Below, piece by piece: positions 33,844-42,845 of a stretch of 64,000 nucleotides of DNA. The translations under genes and the position numbers were made by a program. This DNA comes from Candidatus Flavonifractor merdavium (lineage in GTDB: Bacteria; Bacillota; Clostridia; Oscillospirales; Oscillospiraceae). Numbering within the stretch: the stretch's first letter is position 1; each line of letters starts with the position of its first letter. The stretch spans positions 43,996 through 107,995 of the forward strand of contig DWXF01000006.1 in the NCBI GenBank assembly GCA_019119335.1. The letters are read 5' to 3'. The notes below the pieces were generated by a model. It saw nothing but the letters and a program-made list of their open reading frames with translations, ran no database searches and had not been told where the DNA came from.

Positions 33844-34686
33844 ATGAAAGCATTGAATCGTGAAAAGCTGGAGCGTCTGGCATTTGCCATCCGCCGCAAT
33901 GTGGTCTCCACCATTGCCACCAACGGCGAGGGCCATGTGGGGGGCGCCCTGTCCGCCGCAGACGCCATCGCTGTGCTGTATGGAGCCATCATGAACTATG
34001 ACGCCCAGGATCCCCTGCACCGGGACAAATTTATCCTCAGCGCGGGGCACAAGTGCCTGGCGCTGTACGGCGCTCTGGCGGAGCTGGGCGTGATCGACAA
34101 GGCGGAGCTGAAGACCTACAATCAACTGGGCACCCGCTTCCCCGGCCACCCCGACGCCACCAAGCTGCCCTGTCTGGATTTCTCCACCGGCAGTCTGGGC
34201 CACGGATTGCCCCTGGGCTGCGGCTATGCCATGGCCGCCAGGCTCCAGGGCGAGCGCTACCGTACCTATGTCCTGATGGGCGACGGGGAGCAGGGCGAGG
34301 GCAGCCTGTGGGAGGCCGCCGCCTTTGCCGCCCACAAGAAGCTGGACAACCTGGTGGCCATTTTGGACGAGAACACCCTGCAGATCAACGGCCGCACCAG
34401 CGAGGTCTGCAAACCCACCGATTTTGAGGGGCGCTACGCCGCCTTCGGCTGGGCCGTGCGTACTGTGGACGGCAACGACGTGGGCGCGCTGTATGACGCC
34501 CTGGCCGCGGCGCCCTTTGAGCCGGGCAAGCCCTCCATCCTTGTGGCAAAAACCGTCAAGAGCAAGGGCGTCTCCTTCCTGGAGGACCAGGCGAAGTATC
34601 ACCACTGGAACCCCGGTAAAGAGGAGGCCGACCGGGCTCTGGCAGAATTGGACGCCGTCGCGGCAGAAAGGGGTTGGCAGGATTGA
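33844..34686 (+). CDS. Transketolase N-terminal (TPP-binding) subunit
   Basis: This 280-residue protein starts at the ATG at 33844 after AGGAG. It contains the TPP motif GDGEQGEGSLWEAAAFAAHK...LDEN (about 145-175) and the transketolase His residues (EGHVGG, GHGLPLG). It is the first half of a two-gene transketolase, common in Clostridia and archaea. It joins the C-terminal subunit at a four-base overlap (TTGA), so the two are co-translated. It would transfer two-carbon units between sugar phosphates in non-oxidative pentose metabolism. Confidence 0.9.
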   Translation: MKALNREKLERLAFAIRRNVVSTIATNGEGHVGGALSAADAIAVLYGAIMNYDAQDPLHRDKFILSAGHKCLALYGALAELGVIDKAELKTYNQLGTRFPGHPDATKLPCLDFSTGSLGHGLPLGCGYAMAARLQGERYRTYVLMGDGEQGEGSLWEAAAFAAHKKLDNLVAILDENTLQINGRTSEVCKPTDFEGRYAAFGWAVRTVDGNDVGALYDALAAAPFEPGKPSILVAKTVKSKGVSFLEDQAKYHHWNPGKEEADRALAELDAVAAERGWQD

Positions 34687-35636
34687 ACGATCCCAGAAAA
34701 GCATTTGAACTGAAATTGGTGGAGCTGGCCCGAAAGGACCCGCGCATCGTGGCGGTATCCTGCGACTCCTGCGCCGGCGGCGGTCTGAGCGCTTTCTTCA
34801 AGGAGTTTCCCCAGCGCAGCATCGAGGTGGGTATCAGTGAGCAGAACGCGGTAAGCCTGTGCGCCGCCATGGCGCGCCAGGGGCTGCTGCCCGTGCTGGT
34901 CATCATCAACCCCTTCCTGACCATGCGCGCCTATGAGCAGGTGCGGGACGACCTGGGCTATATGAACAGCAAGGTCGTGATCGTGGGCTCCGGCGGCGGC
35001 CTGGCCTACTCCACCCTGGGCTCCACCCATATCGCGGTGGAGGATGTGGGCCTGATGCGTTCCATCCCCCACCTGACCATCCTGGCGCCTGGCGATGGGG
35101 ACGAAGTGGAGTTCTGCCTGGAGCAGGCGCTGGCGGCCGACGGCCCCGTCTACATCCGTATGCCCCGCCAGGCCCGCAGCGCCCCGGTAACAGGCCCGCG
35201 TACCATGGAGCTGGGCAAGGCGGAGGTGCTCAGCGAGGGCGCCGATGCGGCGCTGTATACCTATGGCCCCAGCGCGGAGGAGGCCATGAAAGCCTGCCGG
35301 ATACTGAGCGAACAGGGCGTCTCCCTGTCCGTACTGAACATGACCACGCTCAAGCCTTTGGATACCCAGGCCGTGCTGGCCCACGCCAAGGGGAAGAAGG
35401 CCGTCTTTACCCTGGAGGAGCACGCGCCCGTGGGCGGTCTGGGCTCGGCTGTGGCGGAGGTTCTGGCGCAGGCCGGCACAGGCGTGCCGCTGCATGTGAT
35501 GGCGGTGCCCGAGGGCGCCAAAAATACCGGCCCCTATGAGGAACTGCTGGCCTTCTATGGCCTGTCCGGCCAGGAGGCCGCCAAACGCATCGCCGCCGCT
35601 CTGCAGGCAGACTGCCAAAACGAAGCGTCCCGGTGA
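34683..35636 (+). CDS. Transketolase C-terminal (pyrimidine-binding) subunit
   Basis: This 317-residue protein starts at a TTG at 34683, with AGGGG nine bases upstream and a four-base overlap with the preceding stop. It has the pyrimidine-binding domain with the catalytic Glu (VGISEQNAVSL), then the C-terminal transketolase domain (AALYTYGPSAEEAMKA, VFTLEEHAPVGGLGSAVAEVL). It forms the active enzyme with the product of the previous gene. Confidence 0.9.
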   Translation: MNDPRKAFELKLVELARKDPRIVAVSCDSCAGGGLSAFFKEFPQRSIEVGISEQNAVSLCAAMARQGLLPVLVIINPFLTMRAYEQVRDDLGYMNSKVVIVGSGGGLAYSTLGSTHIAVEDVGLMRSIPHLTILAPGDGDEVEFCLEQALAADGPVYIRMPRQARSAPVTGPRTMELGKAEVLSEGADAALYTYGPSAEEAMKACRILSEQGVSLSVLNMTTLKPLDTQAVLAHAKGKKAVFTLEEHAPVGGLGSAVAEVLAQAGTGVPLHVMAVPEGAKNTGPYEELLAFYGLSGQEAAKRIAAALQADCQNEASR

Positions 35637-35695
35637 AATGAACCAAACGATAACGTCTGTCATCAAACTGCCAGGCAAGGAAGGGAGAAACTGTT

Positions 35696-37042
35696 ATGAC
35701 CGTAAACTACCGCTCCAAAGGCGAGGGCATGCTGGATGTGCACTTCCCCCTGTGCGCGCTCAATGCGCCCGCCGCCCGCAACGATGAGGATTATGTGGCC
35801 CGGGTGAAGGATCTGTCCCTGACCGCCGAGCAGTACGAGCTGCTCAACGGCGCCGTGAAGTATGTGGGCGTGACGCCCCGCTTCCGCGACGTGATCAAGA
35901 CCTTCGACGTGCCCGCCGGCGAGACCCCGGCCGGCTTCCGGATCGAGAGCACACTGCAGGCTGACGGTCTGTTGGAGATTGACTTGGTGCGCGATATCTC
36001 TTACGATAAGAATGGCATGAAGCGTCCTACCCGGATGATCTTCTCCGCCGACTCCGCCAACCCCTATGAGGTGGCTCCCATCGCCCCCCTGCTGGGCAAC
36101 CTGACCTGCAACCCCGGTATTGTGTACGATCTGTTCATCAACAATCCCACGGCCAACGTGGGCGGGCTGTTCAAGACCAGGGAGGAGGTCATGGGCGAGC
36201 TGGGCCGCATCCTGGGCCCCGGCTGCGACATCAGCGTTGAGCTGAACAACCCCTTCGAGAAGGATTTCAGCAAGATCCTGGAGGAGTGCGAGGAATTCAA
36301 GGAATTGCTCTCCGAATATCGTCTGGTGATCAAGGTGCCCCACACCGGCCCGGTGAACGCCGACAACGTCCATGAGCTGCTGGAGGGCGACAAGCGCTTC
36401 TCCATCCGCTACAACCAGTGCTCCACCGAGGACGCCCTGCGCGGCCACAACCTGGCGCTGAAGCTGCGGGAGCACGGCTACCGCATCAACTATACCCTGA
36501 TGTTCGAGCCCTATCAGACCGCCATGGCCCTGCAGGCCAAGCCCTACTTCATCAACAGCTTCGTGCGCCACCGCGCCAAGCTCTCCGCCGTCTTCCAGCG
36601 CCTGCTGAGCTTCTATGAGATGACCGGCGAGCGCAAGTATCTGGAGGAGCTGCGCAAGGAGATGCTGGCCGCCGATATGCTGTCCAAGAACGAGGCCGAC
36701 TGCGACCTGCTGGAGGTGCTGCGCATCGCCAAGGATACCGTCGCATACCGCAACTTCAACAACTCCGAGGGCTCCGACGGTCTGGACGGCGTGCGCCACA
36801 ACCTGCGCCTGCTGCGCCAGAACAATCTGCCCGACACCCGCCTGATCATCTGCTCCATGGAGGGCGACTACAACTATCCCGACATCGACAAGCTGATGGC
36901 GGACCCCGCGTATGCCGACATGATCGACCGCATTGTCATCACCGCCGAACCCCAGTATCTGGCTCGCTTTACCAGCACCAACCAGGTCGTGTCTTATCAG
37001 AGAAGGTTTATGAACGCCGTCAACAACGACAGCAAAAAATAA
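35696..37042 (+). CDS. Divergent transaldolase-like protein
   Basis: This 448-residue protein is long for a transaldolase (about 220-330 residues). The middle and C-terminal parts follow the transaldolase order: LTCNPGIVYDLFINNP (cf. TNPS), DISVEL, LVIKVP with Lys213 in the Schiff-base position, and YRINYTLMFEPYQTAMALQA, then INSFVRHR. About 120 extra N-terminal residues and a longer C-terminus are not accounted for. Between transketolase and an aldolase gene, a role in three-carbon transfer or aldol cleavage of a sugar phosphate is likely. Distinct substrate is possible. Family call is mine from pattern. Confidence 0.65.
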   Translation: MTVNYRSKGEGMLDVHFPLCALNAPAARNDEDYVARVKDLSLTAEQYELLNGAVKYVGVTPRFRDVIKTFDVPAGETPAGFRIESTLQADGLLEIDLVRDISYDKNGMKRPTRMIFSADSANPYEVAPIAPLLGNLTCNPGIVYDLFINNPTANVGGLFKTREEVMGELGRILGPGCDISVELNNPFEKDFSKILEECEEFKELLSEYRLVIKVPHTGPVNADNVHELLEGDKRFSIRYNQCSTEDALRGHNLALKLREHGYRINYTLMFEPYQTAMALQAKPYFINSFVRHRAKLSAVFQRLLSFYEMTGERKYLEELRKEMLAADMLSKNEADCDLLEVLRIAKDTVAYRNFNNSEGSDGLDGVRHNLRLLRQNNLPDTRLIICSMEGDYNYPDIDKLMADPAYADMIDRIVITAEPQYLARFTSTNQVVSYQRRFMNAVNNDSKK

Positions 37043-37064
37043 GATAAGATCGGAGATGCATGCC

Positions 37065-37979
37065 ATGGAACAAAAGCTGATGGGCGTATTTGCCCCCATT
37101 TCCACCCCTTTTACCGGCGATGGCCGCGTGGACTATGAGGGACTTGCCAAAAACGTAAAGCGCTATGCCGCCGCCGGTCTGAAGGGCTATCTGGCGCTGG
37201 GCTCCAACGGCGAGAACAAGAGCCTGTCCAACCAGGAGAAGCTCCTGGTGCTGGAGACCATCGTCCAGAACAAGGACGAGAGCCAGACGGTCATGTCGGG
37301 CTGCATCTTTGAGTCCACCGCGGAGAGCATCGAGATGGGCAAGGAGATGTGCAGGCGGGGCGCGGATTTCCTGACGCTGCTGCCCCCCTGCTACTTCAAA
37401 AAGCAGATGACCGACGACGTGCTGCTGCGCTATTTCTCCGACGTGGCGGACGCGGTATCCGTCCCCTGTCTGGTATACAACGCGCCCCAGTACGCCGGCG
37501 GTGTGGGCCTGAGCCCCAAGCTCATCCGCCGCTGCGCCGATCACCCCAATATCGTGGGCGTGAAGGACAGCTCCACCGGCAACATGGAGAACATCCTCTT
37601 TGCCGTGCAGGATAAGCCTGATTTCACCGTGATGGCGGGTTCCGTCAACAACTTCTTCACCGCCATGACCATGGGCGGCGCCGGCGGCGTCCTGTCCCTG
37701 GCCAACTCCTTCCCCGAGATCACGGTGGAGCTGTACCGCCTGCTGGTGGAACGGAACTATGCCCAGGCCATCGCCCTCAATACCCGCCTGCTGGAAATCA
37801 ACCGTGCCATCGGCGGCGCCGGCGGCGTGGCGGCGGTAAAGGCGGCCATGGATATGAACGGCCTGGCTGGCGGCGACCCCCGTCTGCCCCTGCTGCCCCT
37901 GACCGCGGAGCAGAAAGGGGCCCTGGAGGTCAAGCTCAAGGCCTTTGGCCTGCTGAATGATGCCGAAAAGTCCCATTAA
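37065..37979 (+). CDS. DHDPS/NAL-family aldolase (oxo-acid aldolase type)
   Basis: This 304-residue protein starts best at the ATG at 37065, nine bases after GGAG. It has the class I aldolase pattern of the DHDPS/N-acetylneuraminate lyase family: Schiff-base Lys167 (GVKDSS) and Tyr138 (LVYNAPQY). The substrate loop reads GSNGE instead of the GTTGE of dihydrodipicolinate synthases, as in 4-hydroxy-2-oxoglutarate aldolases. That hints at cleavage of an oxo-acid into pyruvate and a second carbonyl compound. Next to a kinase and pentose enzymes, a sugar-acid pathway fits. Confidence 0.85.
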   Translation: MEQKLMGVFAPISTPFTGDGRVDYEGLAKNVKRYAAAGLKGYLALGSNGENKSLSNQEKLLVLETIVQNKDESQTVMSGCIFESTAESIEMGKEMCRRGADFLTLLPPCYFKKQMTDDVLLRYFSDVADAVSVPCLVYNAPQYAGGVGLSPKLIRRCADHPNIVGVKDSSTGNMENILFAVQDKPDFTVMAGSVNNFFTAMTMGGAGGVLSLANSFPEITVELYRLLVERNYAQAIALNTRLLEINRAIGGAGGVAAVKAAMDMNGLAGGDPRLPLLPLTAEQKGALEVKLKAFGLLNDAEKSH

Positions 37980-38015
37980 ACTTTACCACAATTTATTTTA
38001 ATGGAGGAGAGAAGT

Positions 38016-39086
38016 ATGGCCAAGTATGATTTTATGAGCTTCGGCGAGGCAATGGTGCGTTTTACCCCTCCCGGACATGACCGTCTGGGCCAGGCAGAGG
38101 AGCTGCAGCTGGGCATTGCGGCGGCGGAACTGAACTGCTGTGTCAACATCTCCAACCTGAGCCGCAAGCTGCTCAAGCCCCAGCTGAAGACCGCCTACGT
38201 CACCAAGCTGGTGGACGCCTGGGACGGCGACTATATCATCAAGCACGCCCAGATGCACGCGGTGGATATGTCCAACGTGGTGGTGGAGCCCTATGACAAG
38301 ATCGGCCGCAACGGCCGCAACGGCAAGTGCTTTATCGAGGTGGGCATCGGCCCCCGCCCCAGCTATCAGACCTATGACCGCGGCCACTCCGCCGTCTCCC
38401 GCATCCAGCCCGGCGACATCGACTGGGCCAAGGTGCTGGATACCCGCTGGTTCCACTCCACCGGCATCGTAACCGCCGTGGGCGAGCACACCGCCACCGA
38501 GGTACTGGCCGCGCTGAAGGCCGCCAAGCAGAACGGCGCCACCACCTCCTTCGACCTGAACTACCGCCATACCCTGTGGAGCAAAGAGGCCGCCCAGGCC
38601 GCCATGGTTGAGCTGATGCCCTATATCGACGTGATCATCGGCAACGAGGAGGACTTTGAAACCATGCTGGGCATCAAGGCCGACAATACCGATGAAAACT
38701 ATTCCAAGATCGACCCCATGTGCTACAAGAAGGTGGCCGAGAAGGTCATGGAGAAGTATCCCAACGTCCAGGTGGTGGGCAACTCCCTGCGCGAGGTCAC
38801 TTCTGCCTGCCTGAACAACTGGCAGTGCGTCATGATGACCCGCAACGGCTATTTTGTCTCCCGCAAGTACATGAACATCGAGATCTATGACCGCGTGGGC
38901 GGCGGCGACTCCTTTGCCTCCGGTCTGATCTGGTGCCTGCTGGAGGGCAAGCCCGAGCAGGAGTGCATCGACTTTGCCGCCGCCTACTCCGCCTTGTGCC
39001 ACACCATCCGCAATGACTGGAATCTGGTCACCACGGAAGAGGCCTATGACGTGATGAACGGCGGCTCCGCCCGCGTGAAGCGCTGA
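38016..39086 (+). CDS. PfkB-family sugar kinase (KDG-kinase-like)
   Basis: This 356-residue protein starts at the ATG at 38016, with GGAGGAGAG upstream. PfkB hallmarks are GEAMVRFTPP at the N-terminus, an AAELNCCVNISNLSRK substrate loop, and the catalytic GGGDSFASGL near the C-terminus. The N-terminus resembles 2-keto-3-deoxygluconate kinases. It is the last gene of the operon and would phosphorylate the sugar or oxo-acid handled by the aldolase and transketolase. Confidence 0.85.
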   Translation: MAKYDFMSFGEAMVRFTPPGHDRLGQAEELQLGIAAAELNCCVNISNLSRKLLKPQLKTAYVTKLVDAWDGDYIIKHAQMHAVDMSNVVVEPYDKIGRNGRNGKCFIEVGIGPRPSYQTYDRGHSAVSRIQPGDIDWAKVLDTRWFHSTGIVTAVGEHTATEVLAALKAAKQNGATTSFDLNYRHTLWSKEAAQAAMVELMPYIDVIIGNEEDFETMLGIKADNTDENYSKIDPMCYKKVAEKVMEKYPNVQVVGNSLREVTSACLNNWQCVMMTRNGYFVSRKYMNIEIYDRVGGGDSFASGLIWCLLEGKPEQECIDFAAAYSALCHTIRNDWNLVTTEEAYDVMNGGSARVKR

Positions 39087-39109
39087 AGCCCCAACAGCCG
39101 GAACAGCTG

Positions 39110-39143
39110 AAAAGAGGACACCCGACCGGGTGTCCTCTTTTGG
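39110..39143. terminator. Bidirectional terminator between kinase and HutC-type regulator
   Basis: A perfect 14-base stem (39110-39123 with 39128-39141), loop GACC, with A-run on the left and TTTT on the right. It serves both convergent genes. Confidence 0.9.
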
Positions 39144-39165
39144 TTGCTTCTTCATTTTACAGCGT

Positions 39166-39906
39166 TCAGATTTCCATGGTAATTTTGATTTTCTCGCCCC
39201 GGAAGAGCACCTTGCTGTATTCAAAGGTGCGCCCGTCGGCGTCCAGAATCTGGTCCTGCAGCAGCAGCAGCGGCTGCCTGGGGAAAATGTGCAGCAGCGA
39301 GGCCTCGTTTGGCTTGGCTGCCACGGATTCCAGCGTCTCCACCGTCTTAGCCCGGTTCAGGCCGTATGCCTGGCTCAGCACCGTACACAGCTGCTCGCTG
39401 CTCAGGTCATACCGGTCAATGCCGGGGCAGTAGGACTGCGGCAGGTAGGAGATGTGGATGCTCAGGGGCTCCCCCTTCAAAATGCGCAGGCGGCGAACCA
39501 CATAGAAGCAGGGATCCTCCAGGCCGGGGAAGTACTGGAGAATTTTCTGATCCGCGGTTTCCAGGTCGAGGGAAAGCAGCTTGGTGGTGACCTCATAGCC
39601 CATCTGCTCCAGCTGCTCCCGGATACCGGCATAGGACAGGGAGTGGGCCACGATCTTTGGCTCGGCCACATAGGTACCCTTGCCGGGGATACGGAACAAC
39701 AGCCCCTCCTGCACCAGCTTGGTGATGACATTGCGCACTGTGGTGCGGCTTACTCCATAGATATGGCTCAGCTCATTTTCCGAGGGGATCAGTTTGCCGG
39801 GCACCCACTCCTTGGCCTCCAGCTTCTGGAGAATGGACTCCTCGATTTGGGTATGAAGGGGCGTGGCATTGGTCTTGTCAAGCGCGGACAGCGTACCACA
39901 ATCCAT
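39166..39906 (-). CDS. GntR-family regulator, HutC subfamily (UTRA domain)
   Basis: This 246-residue protein starts at the ATG at 39906, with GGGAGGT nine bases upstream. Winged helix at about 18-85 (SENELSHIYGVSRTTVRNVITKL, then RIPGKGTYVAEP) and a UTRA ligand domain at about 95-240 (GIREQLEQMGYEVTTKLL, DPCFYVVRRLRILKGEPLS). HutC regulators sense sugar phosphates or amino acid derivatives and bind TTGTATATACAA-type sites; three such palindromes occur at 30656, 33341 and 40308. It is convergent with the pentose operon and divergent from the racemase. Confidence 0.9.
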   Translation of the reverse strand: MDCGTLSALDKTNATPLHTQIEESILQKLEAKEWVPGKLIPSENELSHIYGVSRTTVRNVITKLVQEGLLFRIPGKGTYVAEPKIVAHSLSYAGIREQLEQMGYEVTTKLLSLDLETADQKILQYFPGLEDPCFYVVRRLRILKGEPLSIHISYLPQSYCPGIDRYDLSSEQLCTVLSQAYGLNRAKTVETLESVAAKPNEASLLHIFPRQPLLLLQDQILDADGRTFEYSKVLFRGEKIKITMEI

Positions 39907-40264
39907 AAGTATGCGACCTCCCAAGGAAAAATCAAGTTCACCTTGCGCCATACTGCAACAGGCATCAAACAGACAGCCATGCGGCAGCGGCCGGAACCGT
40001 CATATGCATAACTCTATGTCATATAGTTTATTTTACATGATTGCACGCCCGGATTCAAGTATTTTAACAGGAAATTTGTCGCATACTGACTACTCGAACA
40101 CAGAAAATTTTCTGCTGGAACCTTTTTGCCGCCCCGCTCCCTCCCATCACGGGCCATTGGCGCGTCCCCAGGAACCCGCTGCGGATGCCGGCCAAACGGC
40201 CCTGCCGCAGAGGGCGGATAACTGGTAAAATTACAGAAAAACAGCCGATATCAAGAAATCATAC

Positions 40265-40319
40265 TTGTCAATTCTCCATAAGTTGTGTATAACTATATTG
40301 TAGATCTTTGTATATACAA
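40265..40319 (+). promoter_or_regulatory. Promoter and HutC-type operator of the racemase-family gene
   Basis: TTGTCA (40265-40270), 17-base spacer and TATAAC (40288-40293). The palindrome TTGTATATACAA (40308-40319) lies just downstream of the expected start. The rest of 39907-40373 shows no gene. Confidence 0.7.
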
Positions 40320-40373
40320 GTACAGTCATCTAACTGACAGAGGCAGGTATCAAACGGAAAAGGAGATGTTTGT

Positions 40374-41096
40374 ATGGAAAAAAAGCCTAAAATCTGTATT
40401 TTGCGCTGGGAGGAGGGGCAGGTCCTGCCCGCCCAGCTGCAGCTGGAGTCTCTGCCCGGCAACAGCACCAACCCCGCTTCCTATCCCTTCGAGGTGATGA
40501 TGGTGCGCGTCAAGGGGGCCAATATGGATACCATTGAGGAGAACCCCTGCCAGGAGATGCTGGAGCAGTTTATCGCCGTGTGCAAGGAGCTGGCGGCTCA
40601 GGGCGTAAAGGCCATCACCACCAGCTGCGGCTTCACCGCATACTATCAGGAGGGTCTGGCCGCCGCCGTGCCCGAGTTGGTGTTCACCAGCTCCCTGCTG
40701 CAGGTCCCCCTCGTCCAGGCCATGGTGGGCCCCAGCCGCAAGGTGGCCGTGCTGACCGCCAACAAGTGCCATCTGCGGGAGGAGCATCTGCAGCGCGCCG
40801 GAATTGTGGACCGGGAGCATCTGGTGATCCTGAGCCTGCACGATCAGCCTGAGTGGGGGCGCATCTATACCCATCCCAACGAGCCGTTCAATCTGGAGGC
40901 TGTCACCGAAGAGGTGGTGGGCGTGGTGCGCAAGGGTCTGGAGGAAAATCCCGATATTGGAGCCGTGGTGCTGGAGTGCACGGACCTGCCCCCCTATTCC
41001 GCCCGTATCCGGGATGAGCTGGACATCCCCGTGTTTGATATCAACACCCTGATCAGCTATGTGGCCCTGTCCCTAAACGAGCACAAAATGTTTTAA
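40374..41096 (+). CDS. Aspartate/glutamate-racemase-family protein
   Basis: This 240-residue protein starts at the ATG at 40374 after AAAAGGAG. It has the two-cysteine plan of the Asp/Glu/hydantoin racemase superfamily: Cys85 in ITTSCGFTAY and a second in VVLECTDLPPYS (about residue 203). The family includes racemases and arylmalonate or maleate-type enzymes, so the reaction is open. It lacks clear family-specific motifs beyond these. The promoter carries the HutC-type operator, tying it to the AcnX, transketolase and importer genes. A single-gene unit. Confidence 0.85.
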   Translation: MEKKPKICILRWEEGQVLPAQLQLESLPGNSTNPASYPFEVMMVRVKGANMDTIEENPCQEMLEQFIAVCKELAAQGVKAITTSCGFTAYYQEGLAAAVPELVFTSSLLQVPLVQAMVGPSRKVAVLTANKCHLREEHLQRAGIVDREHLVILSLHDQPEWGRIYTHPNEPFNLEAVTEEVVGVVRKGLEENPDIGAVVLECTDLPPYSARIRDELDIPVFDINTLISYVALSLNEHKMF

Positions 41097-41135
41097 CTGG
41101 CCGCACAGCGGCCTTCCCGGCGCGTGCATACCGTC

Positions 41136-41912
41136 CTAATCCCGCATGCAGGCAAAGCTGCGGATCAGCTCCTTGGTATAGGGATGGGACGGGGTATGGA
41201 ACACCTCTTCCGTGCTCCCCTGCTCCAGCAATTTTCCCCGGCGCATGACGCCGATGCGGTGGCTGCTGCGCTCAATCAGGTCCAAATCGTGGGAAATCAG
41301 CAGATAGGACACGCCGGTGCGGGCCTGAATCTGGCGGAGCAGCTCCATGATCTGGGCCTGGACGGATACGTCCAGCATGGAGGTGGGCTCGTCCAGGACG
41401 ATAAATTCCGGCTCCAGCAGCATAATGCGGGCCAGCACAATGCGCTGGATCTGACCGCCGCTGACCTGACTGGCCCGGCGCTCCAGCAGCTCCGGCTGGA
41501 TGCCGTAGGCGCTGATATGCGCCCGGATCCGCTCGTCCATCTGCTCCCGCCCAGGCAGGTCATGGAGCAGAAAGGGCTCCCGCAGGCTCTCCAGCACGGT
41601 CATACGGGGGTTGAGAGAGGTGTCCGGATGCTGGAACAGCATTTGAATCCGCCGCCGATAGGGGCGCAGCTCTTTCCGGGAAAGGCGCAGCAGGTCCCGT
41701 CCATCCCAGAGCACCTGGCCGGAGGTTGCGGGCAGCAGGCGGGTCAGCATCCGTCCCAGCGTAGACTTCCCGCAGCCGGACTCCCCCACCAGGCCGTAGG
41801 TCTCGCCGGGTCCGATGGTCAGGCAGACGTCGTCCACCGCCCGGTACCCGCCCCTCCCCAGGCGCCCCGACGGAAACACCTTGGAGAGATGCCGCAGTTC
41901 AAGTACAGCCAT
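41136..41912 (-). CDS. Nik/Dpp-type importer ATPase, NikE/DppF-like
   Basis: This 258-residue protein has Walker [10 protein letters not shown], signature VSGGQIQR and Walker [13 protein letters not shown]. It lacks the long C-terminal oligopeptide extension of the ATPases at 17980 and 25024, as NikE-type subunits do. It is the last of five genes and overlaps the previous ATPase gene by 14 bases. Behind a cobalamin riboswitch, the substrate is likely cobalt, a corrinoid or a metal chelate. Confidence 0.85.
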   Translation of the reverse strand: MAVLELRHLSKVFPSGRLGRGGYRAVDDVCLTIGPGETYGLVGESGCGKSTLGRMLTRLLPATSGQVLWDGRDLLRLSRKELRPYRRRIQMLFQHPDTSLNPRMTVLESLREPFLLHDLPGREQMDERIRAHISAYGIQPELLERRASQVSGGQIQRIVLARIMLLEPEFIVLDEPTSMLDVSVQAQIMELLRQIQARTGVSYLLISHDLDLIERSSHRIGVMRRGKLLEQGSTEEVFHTPSHPYTKELIRSFACMRD

Positions 41913-42831
41913 GACAGGCTACCCTCCCCTCTCCCAGGCAAAGCTCCCCCGGCTCCTCCAAGCGGCACCGTTCCCGGGCGTGGGGGCACCGGGGATGGAA
42001 CACACAGCCGGTGGGCTGGTGGGTAAAGGCCGGGGAAAAACCGGCCATAGACCGCATCCCCAGGTGGGGAAGGGAGGCGATAAGCCCCTGGGTATAGGGG
42101 TGCCGGGGGTGCTCAAAGAGCTCCCGGGCGGTATTGACCTCCAGGATCCGGCCGCAGTACATGACCACAATGCGGTGGCAGAACTTCCGGGCCAGCAGCA
42201 GATCGTGGGTAATCACCAGAAATCCGGCCCGGTATTGCTCCCGCACCGTGCAGAAGGTGTCGTAAACCTGATTGCGCACCACCGCATCCAGCCCCTTGGT
42301 GGGCTCGTCGGCAATGATCCACCGGGGACGGGCCGCCACGGCGATGGCGGTGAGGGCCCGCTGGCACATCCCGCCCGACAGCTCAAAGGGGTAGGCCCGG
42401 GCCACCCGCTCCGGGTCGGAAAAGGCCATGCTCCTCAGCAGCTCCAGGGTGTGGGCCCGGCGCTGTGCCCGACGCTCCCCCCGCAGACGGAACACCTCCT
42501 CGATCTGGCGCCCCACCCGGAGGCTGGGGTTGAGGGAGGTGGCGGGATTCTGCGCCACCAGGGCGATGTCCCGCCCCCGCACCTGGCACAGCTCCCGCTG
42601 GGAGAGGGCGGTCAGCTCCCGCTCGCCCAGAAAAATCTTTCCGGAAACCGCGGCGTTGGACTGGAGCAGGCCCAGAATGGACAGCCCCAGCACCGATTTC
42701 CCGCTGCCGGTCTCCCCGATGATCCCCGTAACGGTATCGGGTGAGAAGGTGAGGCTGACGTGGTTGACCGCCGGAATTTCCCCGGATGGGGTGGAAAAAC
42801 GGACGCAGAGGTCCTGAATCTTCAGTTCCAT
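41899..42831 (-). CDS. Nik/Dpp-type importer ATPase, NikD/DppD-like
   Basis: This 310-residue protein starts at the ATG at 42831, with AAGGGGG seven bases upstream. Walker A GETGSGKSV, signature LSGGMCQR, Walker B WIIADEPTKGLD. It keeps a C-terminal Cys cluster (CVFHPRCPHARERC). It pairs with the NikE-like subunit. Confidence 0.85.
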   Translation of the reverse strand: MELKIQDLCVRFSTPSGEIPAVNHVSLTFSPDTVTGIIGETGSGKSVLGLSILGLLQSNAAVSGKIFLGERELTALSQRELCQVRGRDIALVAQNPATSLNPSLRVGRQIEEVFRLRGERRAQRRAHTLELLRSMAFSDPERVARAYPFELSGGMCQRALTAIAVAARPRWIIADEPTKGLDAVVRNQVYDTFCTVREQYRAGFLVITHDLLLARKFCHRIVVMYCGRILEVNTARELFEHPRHPYTQGLIASLPHLGMRSMAGFSPAFTHQPTGCVFHPRCPHARERCRLEEPGELCLGEGRVACHGCT

Positions 42832-42845
42832 GCCCTTTCCCCCTT

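Noticed and set aside
33844..35636. Frameshifted transketolase
   Set aside because: The two halves each have complete domains and a four-base TTGA overlap with a spaced binding site. Split transketolases are normal in Clostridia.
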